Assembly: GCA_049682815.1 (NCBI GenBank)
Contig: JBAUII010000068.1
Location: 4,908 to 68,907 of the forward strand
Reading direction: 5' to 3'
Origin: DASWID01 sp049682815
GTDB lineage: Bacteria; Desulfobacterota_D; UBA1144; Nemesobacterales; CSP1-2
DNA: 64,000 nt
Positions 44,236 to 53,420 of this stretch are shown piece by piece (within the stretch, counting starts at the first letter, position 1; the number at the start of each line of letters is the position of its first letter). Under the pieces are notes generated by a model. It saw only the letters and a program-made list of their open reading frames with translations, ran no database searches and was not told the origin of the DNA. A program made the position numbers and the translations under genes.

Positions 44236-44898
44236 TCAATAATCCACGGCGTTGAAGTTTATTAATTGAAACTCTTTTATCAGCAACTCATTTCGAAATG
44301 AGATAAGACTTTCTAATTGCGCCCGTTTGATCATGAATCGTTCTCTCTTGCTTATATTTGTCTCGGCTTCCTGCATGATTTTTTTCCTGTCTCCTTCCGA
44401 TATGCTTTGGAAGAAGTCTTCAAAAAAATCTTCTTCTATCTCCCTTAAAACTCTAAATATGTCAGATCGATCCTCTTTAAGCAGATCTAAGACTCTTCTT
44501 CTTGATTTTATATAATGCTTCCTCACCATATCCCTTTTTTCCGATATTATTATGCGATTGAGCTTATCCAATATTAATGTAACCAGCTCTTTACTTCCAT
44601 AATTGGCATCACCCAGATCACTTTGCTGGCTAGATTTGTACTCCCGAATCAGCTCCTCTACATAAGCTGCACATTGAGTTAAACTTCGAAAATTCCGTTT
44701 TCTATCGTGCTCGTCAGTAAAGCCTTTCTCAAAGGCCCTTCTAATTCCCATTATGACTATGTCTTGGGGCACAGACCTCGTCCTCCAATTTACTATCAGA
44801 TCATACTCTTTAGGTGAGAGCATGATGCCCTCCCCTTTTAGCTTCAAATAGTAACCCTCAATAGCTTTCACAAAATCATTAGAACTATGGCTGTTCAC
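44236..44898 (-). CDS. Hypothetical protein linked to a DnaC-like gene, possible replication factor
   Basis: I do not recognise a firm family. The protein is soluble, charged and mostly helical. A segment near residues 28-55 (LSPKEYDLIVNWRTRSVPQDIVIMG) resembles the helical context seen in primosome or DnaD-like proteins that sit beside dnaC genes, but the match is weak. The gene lies 6 bases upstream of the DnaC-like gene, so the two are probably one operon. The pairing suggests a role in helicase loading or replication restart. That is inference from context only. Confidence 0.7.
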   Translation of the reverse strand: MNSHSSNDFVKAIEGYYLKLKGEGIMLSPKEYDLIVNWRTRSVPQDIVIMGIRRAFEKGFTDEHDRKRNFRSLTQCAAYVEELIREYKSSQQSDLGDANYGSKELVTLILDKLNRIIISEKRDMVRKHYIKSRRRVLDLLKEDRSDIFRVLREIEEDFFEDFFQSISEGDRKKIMQEAETNISKRERFMIKRAQLESLISFRNELLIKEFQLINFNAVDY

Positions 44899-44995
44899 GG
44901 TTTTCTCCCCTTTTCGGTTCTAAAACTCTCATCAATTGTAGGCCGGATTGTCATTAATAATTTTACCAACTCGACGGTCCGAAATAAAGACGGTT

Positions 44996-45679
44996 TCATT
45001 TCCTACCAGACTGAGTTTCTATCTTCCTTCGCATTTCTCGAATGGTCTTGGCGTAACTGTTGGTTCTGAAAATGCCAGACCCCGATACAAGCACATCGGC
45101 TCCGGCTTTTGCTAATTCACCTATATTATCCAGCTTTATTCCCCCGTCCACCTCTATCAAAGGCCTGTGACCCAATTTGTCTATAAGTTTTCTCAGGCGT
45201 TTTACCTTTGCAATCATTGATGTTATCAAGCTTTGACCTGCAAAACCGGGCTCAACCGTCATTATCAGTATTAGATCTACATAAGGAATTATTTCCTCTA
45301 ATGCGGTGAGAGGGGTCAATGGGTTTAGTGCAATACCAGCCATGACGCCATGCGATTTAATCTTAGATATCGTACTGTGTAATAATTTACAGGTCTCATA
45401 TTGTACCGTGACAACCTTTACAAGCGGGCCTCCGGCACGGATGTATAACTCCACGCAATCGTCTGGATTATCGATCATCAGGTGGATGTCCATCGGCGGA
45501 GATGGAATCCTCTTAAGCGCCTCGATTACCGGTACTCCAAGGCTAATATTAGGCACAAAGTGACCGTCCATTACATCTACATGGATCCACTCAGCTCCAC
45601 AGTCACTGATCGCTTTTACCTCATCCCCTAACCTGGCGAAGTCAGCTGAGAGAATTGAAGGCGCAATTATTTTGTCCAT
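44996..45679 (-). CDS. rpe: Ribulose-phosphate 3-epimerase
   Basis: Interconverts ribulose-5-phosphate and xylulose-5-phosphate in the pentose phosphate pathway. The TIM-barrel motifs are IAPSILSADFARLGDE, HVDVMDGHFVPN, the DIHLMI strand, MTVEPGFAGQ, and VDGGI followed by DVLVSGSGIF. 227 residues is standard. The metal ligands (His, Asp) are present. It stands apart from the replication-linked pair on the same strand. Confidence 0.96.
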   Translation of the reverse strand: MDKIIAPSILSADFARLGDEVKAISDCGAEWIHVDVMDGHFVPNISLGVPVIEALKRIPSPPMDIHLMIDNPDDCVELYIRAGGPLVKVVTVQYETCKLLHSTISKIKSHGVMAGIALNPLTPLTALEEIIPYVDLILIMTVEPGFAGQSLITSMIAKVKRLRKLIDKLGHRPLIEVDGGIKLDNIGELAKAGADVLVSGSGIFRTNSYAKTIREMRRKIETQSGRK

Positions 45680-45936
45680 ATCCCGCTATACGATGCTTCT
45701 CAGAGAAAATATTCTGAAAGCTTCCAATATACTTGAAGTTAGCCCTAAAGATTAGGTATCAAAGAATGCATGCTAAATCCACACTTAATGCTACTACATT
45801 TGATCACTAATATACGATTATACCATCGGTATTCAGCATATACGATAAGTTATTTTATTTAGATCTATTTTCATAAGTGCTAGTATGATCCTCAATTAAA
45901 TTGACTCAATACAACAATAATGAATCCGAAAAATGC
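45680..45936. other. Upstream region of metK, no riboswitch seen
   Basis: A/T-rich stretch between rpe and metK. I looked for SAM and SAH riboswitch patterns upstream of the metK promoter and found no convincing one. Only the promoter at 45937-45964 stands out. Confidence 0.5.
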
Positions 45937-45964
45937 TTGACTTAATTAGTTAAAGGATTATATT
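45937..45964 (+). promoter_or_regulatory. Sigma-70-type promoter for metK
   Basis: TTGACT (45937-45942) and TATATT (45959-45964) have a 16-base spacer, 42 bases before the metK start. Confidence 0.6.
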
Positions 45965-46006
45965 TTTGGCTTTTAAAGGCGGCTTTTTTGCTGGGAGACA
46001 ATTCGT

Positions 46007-47167
46007 ATGGCTCAAAAAGATTTCATATTCACCTCTGAATCTGTAACAGAAGGGCATCCTGATAAGATGGCTGATCAGATTTCGGATGCAGTACTCGACG
46101 CAATCATTGCGCAGGATCCAAACGGCAGAGTAGCTTGTGAAACCCTCTTGACCACGGGGTTGGTTGTTGTAGCGGGCGAACGCACAACCACCGCGAATGT
46201 AGACATTTCAGAAGTGGTGAGGGAAACAATAAGAAATATAGGATATGTAAATGGGTCAATGGGATTTGATGCCGAGAATTGCGGTGTTCTGATGGTAATG
46301 GGCAAACAGTCTCCAGACATTGCGCTCGGTGTTAATCCCTCGGAGGATAAGGAACAAGGTGCGGGGGACCAGGGACTCATGTTTGGCTATGCAATAAATG
46401 AGACCCCTGAACTCATGCCAACTCCGATCATGTATTCCCACAAACTCGCAAGACGCCTCAGCGAGGTGAGAAAGAACGGCACCCTCCCCTTCCTGAGGCC
46501 AGACGGAAAGACCCAGGTAACTGTCAGGTACGAAAACAATATACCAAGATCCATCGAAACAATTGTTGTATCATCTCAACATTCGCCCGATGTATCCAAC
46601 TCGACAATTTATGAAGACATCGTAGAGAATGTTATAAGACCGGTAATCCCTGAAGAACTTTTGTCTTCAAGAACAAAGATCTTTATAAACCCAACTGGCA
46701 GGTTTGTGGTAGGAGGCCCGAAAGGGGACGCGGGGCTAACCGGAAGAAAAATCATCATAGACACTTACGGTGGATGGGCAAGACATGGGGGCGGTGCATT
46801 CTCCGGAAAGGATCCTTCAAAGGTTGATCGAAGTGCCAGTTATATGGCTCGATATATTGCCAAGAATGTTATTGCAGCAGGTCTGGCAATGAAGTGCGAG
46901 GTACAGGTCGCCTATGCAATTGGTATTGCCGAGCCCGTTTCAGTCATGGTCGATACATTTGATACAGGGCTCGTCCCAGAAGACAAGATTTCAAGGGGTA
47001 TAAGAGAGATCTTTGACCTGAGACCCGCTGAAATAATAAAGGCACTTAAACTACTTAGACCCATATATCAGAAGACAGCCGCATATGGACATTTCGGAAG
47101 AGAAGAACCGGATTTCACCTGGGAGGCAATCGACAAGACAGAATTATTGAGAAAGGCAGTTCAATAG
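46007..47167 (+). CDS. metK: S-adenosylmethionine synthetase
   Basis: Makes SAM from methionine and ATP. The signatures are ESVTEGHPDKMADQISDAVLD, GAGDQGLMFGYA, and GGGAFSGKDPSKVDRSA. 386 residues matches the bacterial MetK type. It is followed by ahcY, so SAM synthesis and the removal of its product S-adenosylhomocysteine are linked. Confidence 0.97.
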   Translation: MAQKDFIFTSESVTEGHPDKMADQISDAVLDAIIAQDPNGRVACETLLTTGLVVVAGERTTTANVDISEVVRETIRNIGYVNGSMGFDAENCGVLMVMGKQSPDIALGVNPSEDKEQGAGDQGLMFGYAINETPELMPTPIMYSHKLARRLSEVRKNGTLPFLRPDGKTQVTVRYENNIPRSIETIVVSSQHSPDVSNSTIYEDIVENVIRPVIPEELLSSRTKIFINPTGRFVVGGPKGDAGLTGRKIIIDTYGGWARHGGGAFSGKDPSKVDRSASYMARYIAKNVIAAGLAMKCEVQVAYAIGIAEPVSVMVDTFDTGLVPEDKISRGIREIFDLRPAEIIKALKLLRPIYQKTAAYGHFGREEPDFTWEAIDKTELLRKAVQ

Positions 47168-47302
47168 TTGAGATGCCAAAAATTTAAACCAGATTGGTGA
47201 CGTTAAAGGCGTATCAATTCCCAAAAAACTGATTCAAGTACCAATCATCGTAAAAAAACTCAAGAAGGTGTTAAAAATCTTATAGAGTATTGGAGAATAT
47301 TG

Positions 47303-48559
47303 ATGAAATACGATATTAAGGACATAAAGTTAGCAAGAACCGGCAAATTAAGAATCGAGTGGGCCGCAAACGAGATGCCGGTCTTGGCTCAAATCAGGAG
47401 CAGGTTTAAAAAGCAAAAGCCTCTCAAGGGAATCAGGATCGGGGCCTGCCTTCATGTAACTACCGAAACAGGAAACCTCGCGATAACTCTAAAAGAAGGT
47501 GGCGCCGCAGTGGCTATTTGCGCCTCAAATCCGCTGAGTACGCAGGATGACGTTGCTGCATGTCTTGTGAAACATCATAACATATATGTATTCGCCATAA
47601 AGGGCGAGAACACAAAGACATATTATAGTCACATTAACAAGGTATTGGACACCAGACCACAGATTACAATGGACGACGGGGCTGACCTGGTCTCAACCCT
47701 GCATAAAAAAAGGGTTGATCTTCTTGGCAATCTAATAGGAGGAACCGAAGAGACTACAACCGGCGTAATTCGTTTAAGAAGCATGGCTGAAAACGGGATC
47801 TTGAGGTATCCAATCATCGCGGTCAACGATGCAAACACAAAACATTTCTTCGACAATAGATATGGGACAGGACAGAGCACACTGGACGGGATAATCCGTG
47901 CGACAAATAAACTAATCGCAGGAACAAACTTTGTCGTTTGTGGATATGGATGGTGTGGCAAAGGGCTTGCGATGAGGGCAAAGGGACTCGGTGCAAACGT
48001 AATAATTACGGAGGTCAATAATCTAAATGCACTTGAAGCCGTGATGGACGGTTTCAGGGTAATGCAGATTGATGAAGCCTCGAAGATAGGTGACCTTTTC
48101 TGCACGGTTACGGGGAATATCAGTGTCATAAGGAAAGAGCACTTCCTGAAAATGAAGGATGGCGCGATTGTATGCAACTCAGGACATTTCAACGTCGAGC
48201 TAGATCTGGACGGGCTGAAGAGTATCTCGAAGGGAAAGAGAGATATCAGGGAGTACGTTGCTGAATATACCCTTAAAAACGGTAAGAGGATAAATGTTCT
48301 TGGCGAGGGAAGGTTAATAAACCTTGCCGCGGCTGAGGGACATCCCCCGAGTGTTATGGATATGAGCTTTGCAAATCAAGCCCTCTGTGCGGAGCACCTG
48401 GTTAGGAATTCCAAAACACTCGAGAAAAAGGTGTATAATGTTCCTGTTAATGTGGACATGTCAGTCGCCGAATTAAAGCTCGATTCATTAGGTGTAAAGA
48501 TCGATAAGCTTACGCTTCAGCAAAAGAGATATCTCCATTCTTGGGAATTGGGCACATAG
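47303..48559 (+). CDS. ahcY: Adenosylhomocysteinase
   Basis: Hydrolyses S-adenosylhomocysteine to adenosine and homocysteine and so relieves inhibition of methyltransferases. The NAD-binding motif is GYGWCGKG, and NDANTKHFFDNRYGTGQS, GGTEETTTGV and the C-terminal AEGHPPSVMDMSF are typical. About 418 residues corresponds to the shorter type without the roughly 40-residue insertion. I use the ATG at 47303, 7 bases after a GGAG box. The TTG at 47300 precedes it in frame. It follows metK by 135 bases. Confidence 0.96.
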   Translation: MKYDIKDIKLARTGKLRIEWAANEMPVLAQIRSRFKKQKPLKGIRIGACLHVTTETGNLAITLKEGGAAVAICASNPLSTQDDVAACLVKHHNIYVFAIKGENTKTYYSHINKVLDTRPQITMDDGADLVSTLHKKRVDLLGNLIGGTEETTTGVIRLRSMAENGILRYPIIAVNDANTKHFFDNRYGTGQSTLDGIIRATNKLIAGTNFVVCGYGWCGKGLAMRAKGLGANVIITEVNNLNALEAVMDGFRVMQIDEASKIGDLFCTVTGNISVIRKEHFLKMKDGAIVCNSGHFNVELDLDGLKSISKGKRDIREYVAEYTLKNGKRINVLGEGRLINLAAAEGHPPSVMDMSFANQALCAEHLVRNSKTLEKKVYNVPVNVDMSVAELKLDSLGVKIDKLTLQQKRYLHSWELGT

Positions 48560-48581
48560 TCTTTCAGATTTAAATCTTAGG

Positions 48582-49469
48582 ATGAATAATCTTGTAGATT
48601 CATTTCTCTCTTATCAGGCCGCGGTAAAAGGGCTGTCAAAAAACACACTGGAATCATATGGAAGGGATGTCTTAAAATTTGTAGATTACCTCGAGAAGAG
48701 AAATATATCCGGGATCGAGGACGTTAAGTACAATAACATTCTGGAATATGTGACTACTCTCCAGGAAGAACGTATCAATATCAGGTCGGTTGCACGTAAT
48801 CTGGTTTCTCTTAAGCAGTTCTTTAAATTTTTACTTCTTGAGAAAATCATAGTCGAAGATCCCAGCCTTCACGTAAAAACACCAAAAATGAAGAGAAGCA
48901 TTCCAGGCTTCCTATCATTAGAAGATGTGGAAAGGCTCCTCTCCTCGCCCAATCCGGCGTCATATGAAGGGATAAGAGACAGAGCTATGCTGGAGATACT
49001 ATACGCCTGCGGCATCAGGGCATCAGAACTTGTGAATCTTGAACTCAATAGTGTAAACTTTGAGCTGGGTTACCTGATTGTATATGGCAAGGGTTCAAAG
49101 GAAAGATTGGTGCCAACGGGTGAGAAGGCCAGAACTGCCTTGAAAGATTACCTGGCTCTATCGAGACCAAATATTCTTAAAACAAGAAGCTCACCTTGCC
49201 TGTTTGTTACCAGACGCGGGGAAGGAATGACTCGTCAGGGGTTTTGGAAGATTCTGAAAAACTACGCAATCAAGTGTGGTATAAGTAAGAAGATAAGCCC
49301 TCATACTATAAGGCATTCTTTTGCTACACATTTGCTGGAGAGAGGGGCGGACCTGAGAACAATCCAGATCATGCTCGGACATTCTGATATTTCGACGACA
49401 CAGATTTATACACATATCGCCAAAGAGAGACTAAAGGAGATACATAGAAAGTATCACCCTAGATCTTGA
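48582..49469 (+). CDS. xerD: Tyrosine recombinase XerC/XerD
   Basis: Site-specific recombinase that resolves chromosome dimers at dif sites during division. An N-terminal SAM-like core-binding domain is followed by a catalytic domain with the Arg in YACGIRASELVNL, the HTIRHSFATHLLERGADLRTIQ box, GHSDISTTQIYTH, and the nucleophile Tyr. At 295 residues and with this ordering it fits XerD. XerC cannot be excluded. No dif-like site was searched successfully in the window. It begins a run with an M50 protease and scpAB. Confidence 0.93.
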   Translation: MNNLVDSFLSYQAAVKGLSKNTLESYGRDVLKFVDYLEKRNISGIEDVKYNNILEYVTTLQEERINIRSVARNLVSLKQFFKFLLLEKIIVEDPSLHVKTPKMKRSIPGFLSLEDVERLLSSPNPASYEGIRDRAMLEILYACGIRASELVNLELNSVNFELGYLIVYGKGSKERLVPTGEKARTALKDYLALSRPNILKTRSSPCLFVTRRGEGMTRQGFWKILKNYAIKCGISKKISPHTIRHSFATHLLERGADLRTIQIMLGHSDISTTQIYTHIAKERLKEIHRKYHPRS

Positions 49470-49518
49470 ATGTGATTTTCTTTTTATCGTTATTATATAC
49501 AGTAAATAGAACTTATAT

Positions 49519-50196
49519 ATGGATTTCAACTATAAACTCATAATAATCCAGGCTCCTGTTATTCTATTCGCGCTCACGATTCATGAGTATTGCCATGGCC
49601 TGGTTGCCAATTATTTGGGAGACGATACTGCGCTCAAGCAGGGTCGGCTAACCCTGAATCCCATAGCTCACCTTGATGTAATTGGCACTATTCTCATGTT
49701 TCTGGTGGGTTTTGGGTGGGCGAAGCCTGTCCCCGTAAATCCGCTTAATTTTAAAGATCCCAAAAAGGGAATGCTTCTCGTCGCGCTAGCCGGTCCTGTT
49801 TCTAACCTTTTGACCGCCATTGTTGCAGGTATAGTTCTTAGGAATCTAATTCCCAGTATCATAACGTCAGATCATGCGATATCGGGATTTTATTCGACGC
49901 TTCTCGTGGTGATGGTTCTTACCGTCATTTATGGAGTGGGCCTTGCGATATTCAACATACTGCCAATACCCCCGCTTGACGGCTCGCGAGTGCTTTATGG
50001 ACTTTTGCCTGAAAGACATGCATATGCCTACAGCAGGTTTGAGCCTTACGGAGTAATGGTATTATTCGCCCTCTTTTTATTCGGCGGACGTATCTTTTCG
50101 GTCGTTATTTGGTATCCCGTTTCAATAATTACGGAACTAATTTCAGGGGTGGGATATTTTCAACTTTGGCAAGTAATCCATTATATTACTGCATGA
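49519..50196 (+). CDS. Site-2-protease-family M50 membrane metalloprotease
   Basis: Intramembrane zinc protease of the M50 type. The catalytic motif is HEYCH near the N-terminus, inside the first membrane helix, and the third ligand region is NILPIPPLDGSR near residue 150. There are four to six hydrophobic segments in 225 residues and no PDZ domain, so it is the short Rv2869c/SpoIVFB-unlike form common in many phyla. The substrate is unknown. It sits next to scpAB in many genomes, and here scpA follows by 42 bases. Confidence 0.88.
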   Translation: MDFNYKLIIIQAPVILFALTIHEYCHGLVANYLGDDTALKQGRLTLNPIAHLDVIGTILMFLVGFGWAKPVPVNPLNFKDPKKGMLLVALAGPVSNLLTAIVAGIVLRNLIPSIITSDHAISGFYSTLLVVMVLTVIYGVGLAIFNILPIPPLDGSRVLYGLLPERHAYAYSRFEPYGVMVLFALFLFGGRIFSVVIWYPVSIITELISGVGYFQLWQVIHYITA

Positions 50197-50238
50197 ACAT
50201 CGGAGAAATCATATAATATAGACATCACGGAGGCATCG

Positions 50239-50994
50239 TTGACTTCGGACAGTTCTGAGACATGCTTGGTTAAGGTACAGGCTTTCGAGGGTCCCCTGGA
50301 TCTCCTATTACACCTTATCAAAAAACACGAGATCAACATTTATGACATACCAGTGGCTTTAATCACACAGCAATATCTTGAATACCTGAACTTGATGAAA
50401 GAGTTGAATTTAGAGATCGTTGGAGACTATTTGATAATCGCGGCGGAGCTCGGGCATATCAAATCAAAGATGCTGCTGCCAAAGTCTGATGACGATGATG
50501 AAATTGAAGAAGACGATCCCAGAGCCGATCTGGTAAGAAGGCTTATTGAGTACCAGATGTATCAAGAAGCGGCTGAGCAGTTGTCCAGGCTTGAAACCCT
50601 GGAAAGGGATGTGTTTACAAGATCGTACGAGGACGACACGGCTGATAACGCGAGTCAGCTATTGAAGGTTGATCTCTGGTCTTTAATCGATTCTTTAAGA
50701 GAGGTATTCAAGCGAAGAAATCTGAATATATCGGAGGGAATACAATTTGATATTGAAACAGTAACACTGGACGAGAGGATTCGCGAGGTCAACTCTATAC
50801 TTATTTCAAAAAAGGAAATGAAGTTTGAGGACCTGTTTAGAAAAAATGCGTCAAGATTGGAGCTGATAATTACATTTCTCGCTATTTTAGAGCTTATAAG
50901 AACTCGTACAATAAGTGCATATCAGGAATATCCGTTTGGACCGATAAAATTAGCCTACGAGGGAGAACCCATAAGTTGGAAAAACAATACTTAA
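50239..50994 (+). CDS. scpA: Segregation and condensation protein A
   Basis: Kleisin subunit of the SMC-ScpAB condensin. The N-terminal FEGPLDLLLHLIKKHEINIYDIP is the signature that contacts Smc. The C-terminal winged helix contacts the other Smc head. 251 residues. The TTG start at 50239 has a GGAGG box 7 bases upstream. It overlaps scpB by 19 bases. Smc itself is outside the window. Confidence 0.95.
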   Translation: MTSDSSETCLVKVQAFEGPLDLLLHLIKKHEINIYDIPVALITQQYLEYLNLMKELNLEIVGDYLIIAAELGHIKSKMLLPKSDDDDEIEEDDPRADLVRRLIEYQMYQEAAEQLSRLETLERDVFTRSYEDDTADNASQLLKVDLWSLIDSLREVFKRRNLNISEGIQFDIETVTLDERIREVNSILISKKEMKFEDLFRKNASRLELIITFLAILELIRTRTISAYQEYPFGPIKLAYEGEPISWKNNT

Positions 50995-51536
50995 AAAAGG
51001 TGATTGAGTGCATCATCTTTGTTTCAGAAAAACCCCTTTCAATTCAGAGGCTTCTGAAGGTATTACCTGAAACAAAGAAAAGTGAAATTACTGAGTGTAT
51101 CGAGGAATTGATAAGCGAATGGAATTCGCTGGATAGGGGATTTAGATTACATGAGGTTGCCAACGGTTATCAGTTTAGAACCAATTCGGAATTTAGTGAT
51201 GAAATCATCCGTTTTAAAGCGATTAAGCCATTCCGTCTGAGTCGTCCGGCTCTGGAGGCGCTCGCAATAATCGCCTATAATCAGCCCATCACAAGGCTTG
51301 AGGTCGATCAGATTAGGGGAGTCGATTCAACAGGTGTCATAGGGGCTCTCTTGGAAAAACGCCTCATCGAAATCAGTGGTAGGAAGGAGGTGATCGGAAG
51401 ACCATTCCTGTATGCAACCACCAGCGAATTTCTCGAGACCTTCGGACTCAAAAGCATGAGGGATCTCCCTAGCCTAAAGGAGCTAGAAGAGCTAGAGGCA
51501 TCTTTTGAAAAACCGCTACAGGGACTCGATGCGTGA
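50976..51536 (+). CDS. scpB: Segregation and condensation protein B
   Basis: Two tandem winged-helix domains that form a dimer on ScpA in the condensin. The conserved LEALAIIAYNQPITRLEVDQIRGVDS block and GRPFLYATT near the C-terminus are diagnostic. The start is a TTG inside scpA, giving the 19-base overlap. The 3' end overlaps the convergent ybeY gene by 21 bases. Confidence 0.94.
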   Translation: MEKQYLKKVIECIIFVSEKPLSIQRLLKVLPETKKSEITECIEELISEWNSLDRGFRLHEVANGYQFRTNSEFSDEIIRFKAIKPFRLSRPALEALAIIAYNQPITRLEVDQIRGVDSTGVIGALLEKRLIEISGRKEVIGRPFLYATTSEFLETFGLKSMRDLPSLKELEELEASFEKPLQGLDA

Positions 51537-51944
51537 CAGGATTTCTGATTCCTTTTCCCTCATTACCTTGGCTTCGTTTTTTTTCTTATGGTCATAGCCC
51601 AGCAGATGCAATATCCCATGTATCATCAATTTGTGAATCTCATGTTCAATGCTTAGCTTCTGCAGCTTTGAACGTCTTATTGCCGTGTCAATCGAAATAA
51701 TTACATCTCCAAGTATGGAATCATCGGGTCCATCCTGGGGAAAGGACAGGACATCGGTGGTCCGGTTTATGTTTCTATAATCCGCGTTCAGCTTCCGCAT
51801 TTCCTCGTCGCCAACAAAAGCTACGCACAACTCCTTATTTCCTGACACATTGAGTGTTTTAAGTATGAAAAGCGCCTTCCTTTTCAGGTTCTTCTTTTGC
51901 TCGCTCCTTAGGTAATTGACCCTGTCTAATATAGATAATGTCAT
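51516..51944 (-). CDS. ybeY: Endoribonuclease YbeY
   Basis: Zinc-dependent RNase for 16S rRNA 3'-end maturation and ribosome quality control. The zinc motif HGILHLLGYDH near residue 110 and the upstream LNADYRNINRTTDVLSFP block are hallmarks. 142 residues. It commonly sits beside phoH or era, but here it faces scpB. The C-terminal tail (MREKESEILSRI) is shorter than in some members. Confidence 0.95.
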   Translation of the reverse strand: MTLSILDRVNYLRSEQKKNLKRKALFILKTLNVSGNKELCVAFVGDEEMRKLNADYRNINRTTDVLSFPQDGPDDSILGDVIISIDTAIRRSKLQKLSIEHEIHKLMIHGILHLLGYDHKKKNEAKVMREKESEILSRIESL

Positions 51945-52057
51945 ATGGAAAAATTAAATTACCCAATTTCAATCTTCAGATCAATTTAGCGAGCAATTTC
52001 GCTTTCCCTTGCTAAAGGTTTGTAAATCTAGGTTATAATCATTCTAAACAATCCATC

Positions 52058-52807
52058 ATGCACTCAGATTATCTGTTCGAAAAAATTGAGACCCTTTTTA
52101 ACAGGTCCGGGTTCAATATCGTAAGCAAGGTTAAAACAAACGACTATCACAAGAATTTTAAACACAGGGACGAACCGGATAAAGTCTTGCAAAATGGTAA
52201 ATCCATCATCCTCGCTGGGTTTGCCGGTAATGGGTTCTGGGATATCTTGCGAGCATTCTTGAGAAATAATCCTGATTCCGAAGAAACTCGAATTGATTGG
52301 ATAGATGATTACACGCAAATTATATTCAAATCGGCAGCAGAGATTTTAGACCACAGCAGTGTTTCATACGAAATGGTTTTTCCGTTTGGCATAACCGCCC
52401 TCGATCTGGACTTTATGGAACTGGGAAGAATGTCTGGAGTAGGAGTTGACAGCCTCCTGGGAATACTTTTACATCCTGAGTATGGTCCTTGGATTTCTCT
52501 AAGGGGTTCCATAATTACCGATCTGGTATTTTCCGCTTATGATAGCCCGCTTGAGAATTTCGCGCCCTGCCCTCCTTGCCCCAAGCCATGCATTACAGCA
52601 TGCCCCGCGAAAACCATATCAAACAGGGGTTGGAACTGGAATGCATGCATGGATTACCGCTTGAGTAGCGAAACCTGTGAAACCAATTGTGCATCAAGGC
52701 GAGCCTGCCCGTATGGGAAGGAGCATCAGTATACTGGAGAACAACTCGCCCATCATCACAAATTTGTACTTAAGAGTGTAAAACAGTATCGGACGAAGAA
52801 AACATAA
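52058..52807 (+). CDS. QueG-like iron-sulfur protein
   Basis: Its C-terminal half carries two cysteine clusters of ferredoxin type: CPPCPKPCITACP and, later, CETNCASRRACP. This resembles the 4Fe-4S module of epoxyqueuosine reductase (QueG) and related proteins. The N-terminal half is a mixed alpha/beta domain with no motif I recognise. The cobalamin-binding part of QueG is not evident. I therefore call it QueG-like and not QueG. It stands alone with an antitoxin gene downstream. Confidence 0.65.
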   Translation: MHSDYLFEKIETLFNRSGFNIVSKVKTNDYHKNFKHRDEPDKVLQNGKSIILAGFAGNGFWDILRAFLRNNPDSEETRIDWIDDYTQIIFKSAAEILDHSSVSYEMVFPFGITALDLDFMELGRMSGVGVDSLLGILLHPEYGPWISLRGSIITDLVFSAYDSPLENFAPCPPCPKPCITACPAKTISNRGWNWNACMDYRLSSETCETNCASRRACPYGKEHQYTGEQLAHHHKFVLKSVKQYRTKKT

Positions 52808-52906
52808 TCATTAAGAATAGCCGATCCCCTAACTATATGTAGGGAAGGCATATATGCATTCCCTAGAATTTGGTTAAAAAAAATTCCCTTTTGTTAGGTT
52901 GATAAA

Positions 52907-52924
52907 ACGTACGTCTTAACGTAC
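52907..52924. promoter_or_regulatory. Twin palindrome operator candidate for the antitoxin gene
   Basis: Two palindromic ACGTAC cores (52907-52912 and 52919-52924) are spaced 12 bases centre to centre, 23 bases before the antitoxin start. YefM-type antitoxins are known to bind paired hexamer palindromes at that spacing, with a TGTACA core in E. coli. Autoregulation is therefore likely. Confidence 0.6.
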
Positions 52925-52946
52925 ACTTTTAATAAAGGTTATTAAA

Positions 52947-53189
52947 ATGAAGATCGTAAAAGCAACCGAAGCAAGAAACAATTTATACAGGTTGATTGAC
53001 GAGGCTAGTGAATCCCATGAGCCGATTCAAATATCCGGTAAGCGTTCGAATGCCGTTCTTATATCTGAAGAGGATTGGCGATCCATTCAAGAAACACTTA
53101 ACTTGGTCTCTATACCAGGGATGAGGGAATCAATAATTGAAGGACTTCAGACGCCGGTAGAGGAGTGCTCTGAGGAACCAGAGTGGTGA
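52947..53189 (+). CDS. Phd/YefM-family antitoxin, apparently orphan
   Basis: 80-residue antitoxin. The N-terminal Phd/YefM fold has KATEARNNLYRLIDEA and NAVLISEEDWRSIQETL, and the toxin-binding tail has SIPGMRESIIEGLQTPVEECSEE, close to antitoxins of Txe/YoeB toxins. In those loci the toxin follows the antitoxin directly. Here no RelE/YoeB-like frame is found in the next 800 bases. Only a short start-less frame (53218-53376) is seen, and it does not resemble a toxin. It may be a remnant of a lost pair or act on a distant toxin. Confidence 0.85.
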   Translation: MKIVKATEARNNLYRLIDEASESHEPIQISGKRSNAVLISEEDWRSIQETLNLVSIPGMRESIIEGLQTPVEECSEEPEW

Positions 53190-53420
53190 TTAGTCCCTTT
53201 AATTATCCAGGAATTAAAATACATTATTTTTCTCTATAAATTTAATAGCTGCTATTCATAAGGAATTGGAATACTTAAACCAAAAGAAAGAAGAGGACAG
53301 TACAGAGGAAATTGATCATAAAAGGAGAAAGATAATTCAACAAATAGGGGGCGAGAAGAACCAGGCCAAAAAATAACTCATTTATTCATGCCCGCCCCTG
53401 TCCTTCCTTCAATCAAGAGT

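Noticed and set aside
53218..53376. Start-less frame after the antitoxin, considered as a toxin remnant
   Set aside because: The residues are Lys/Glu-rich and helical and do not resemble RelE, YoeB or Txe. No start codon or ribosome-binding site is present.
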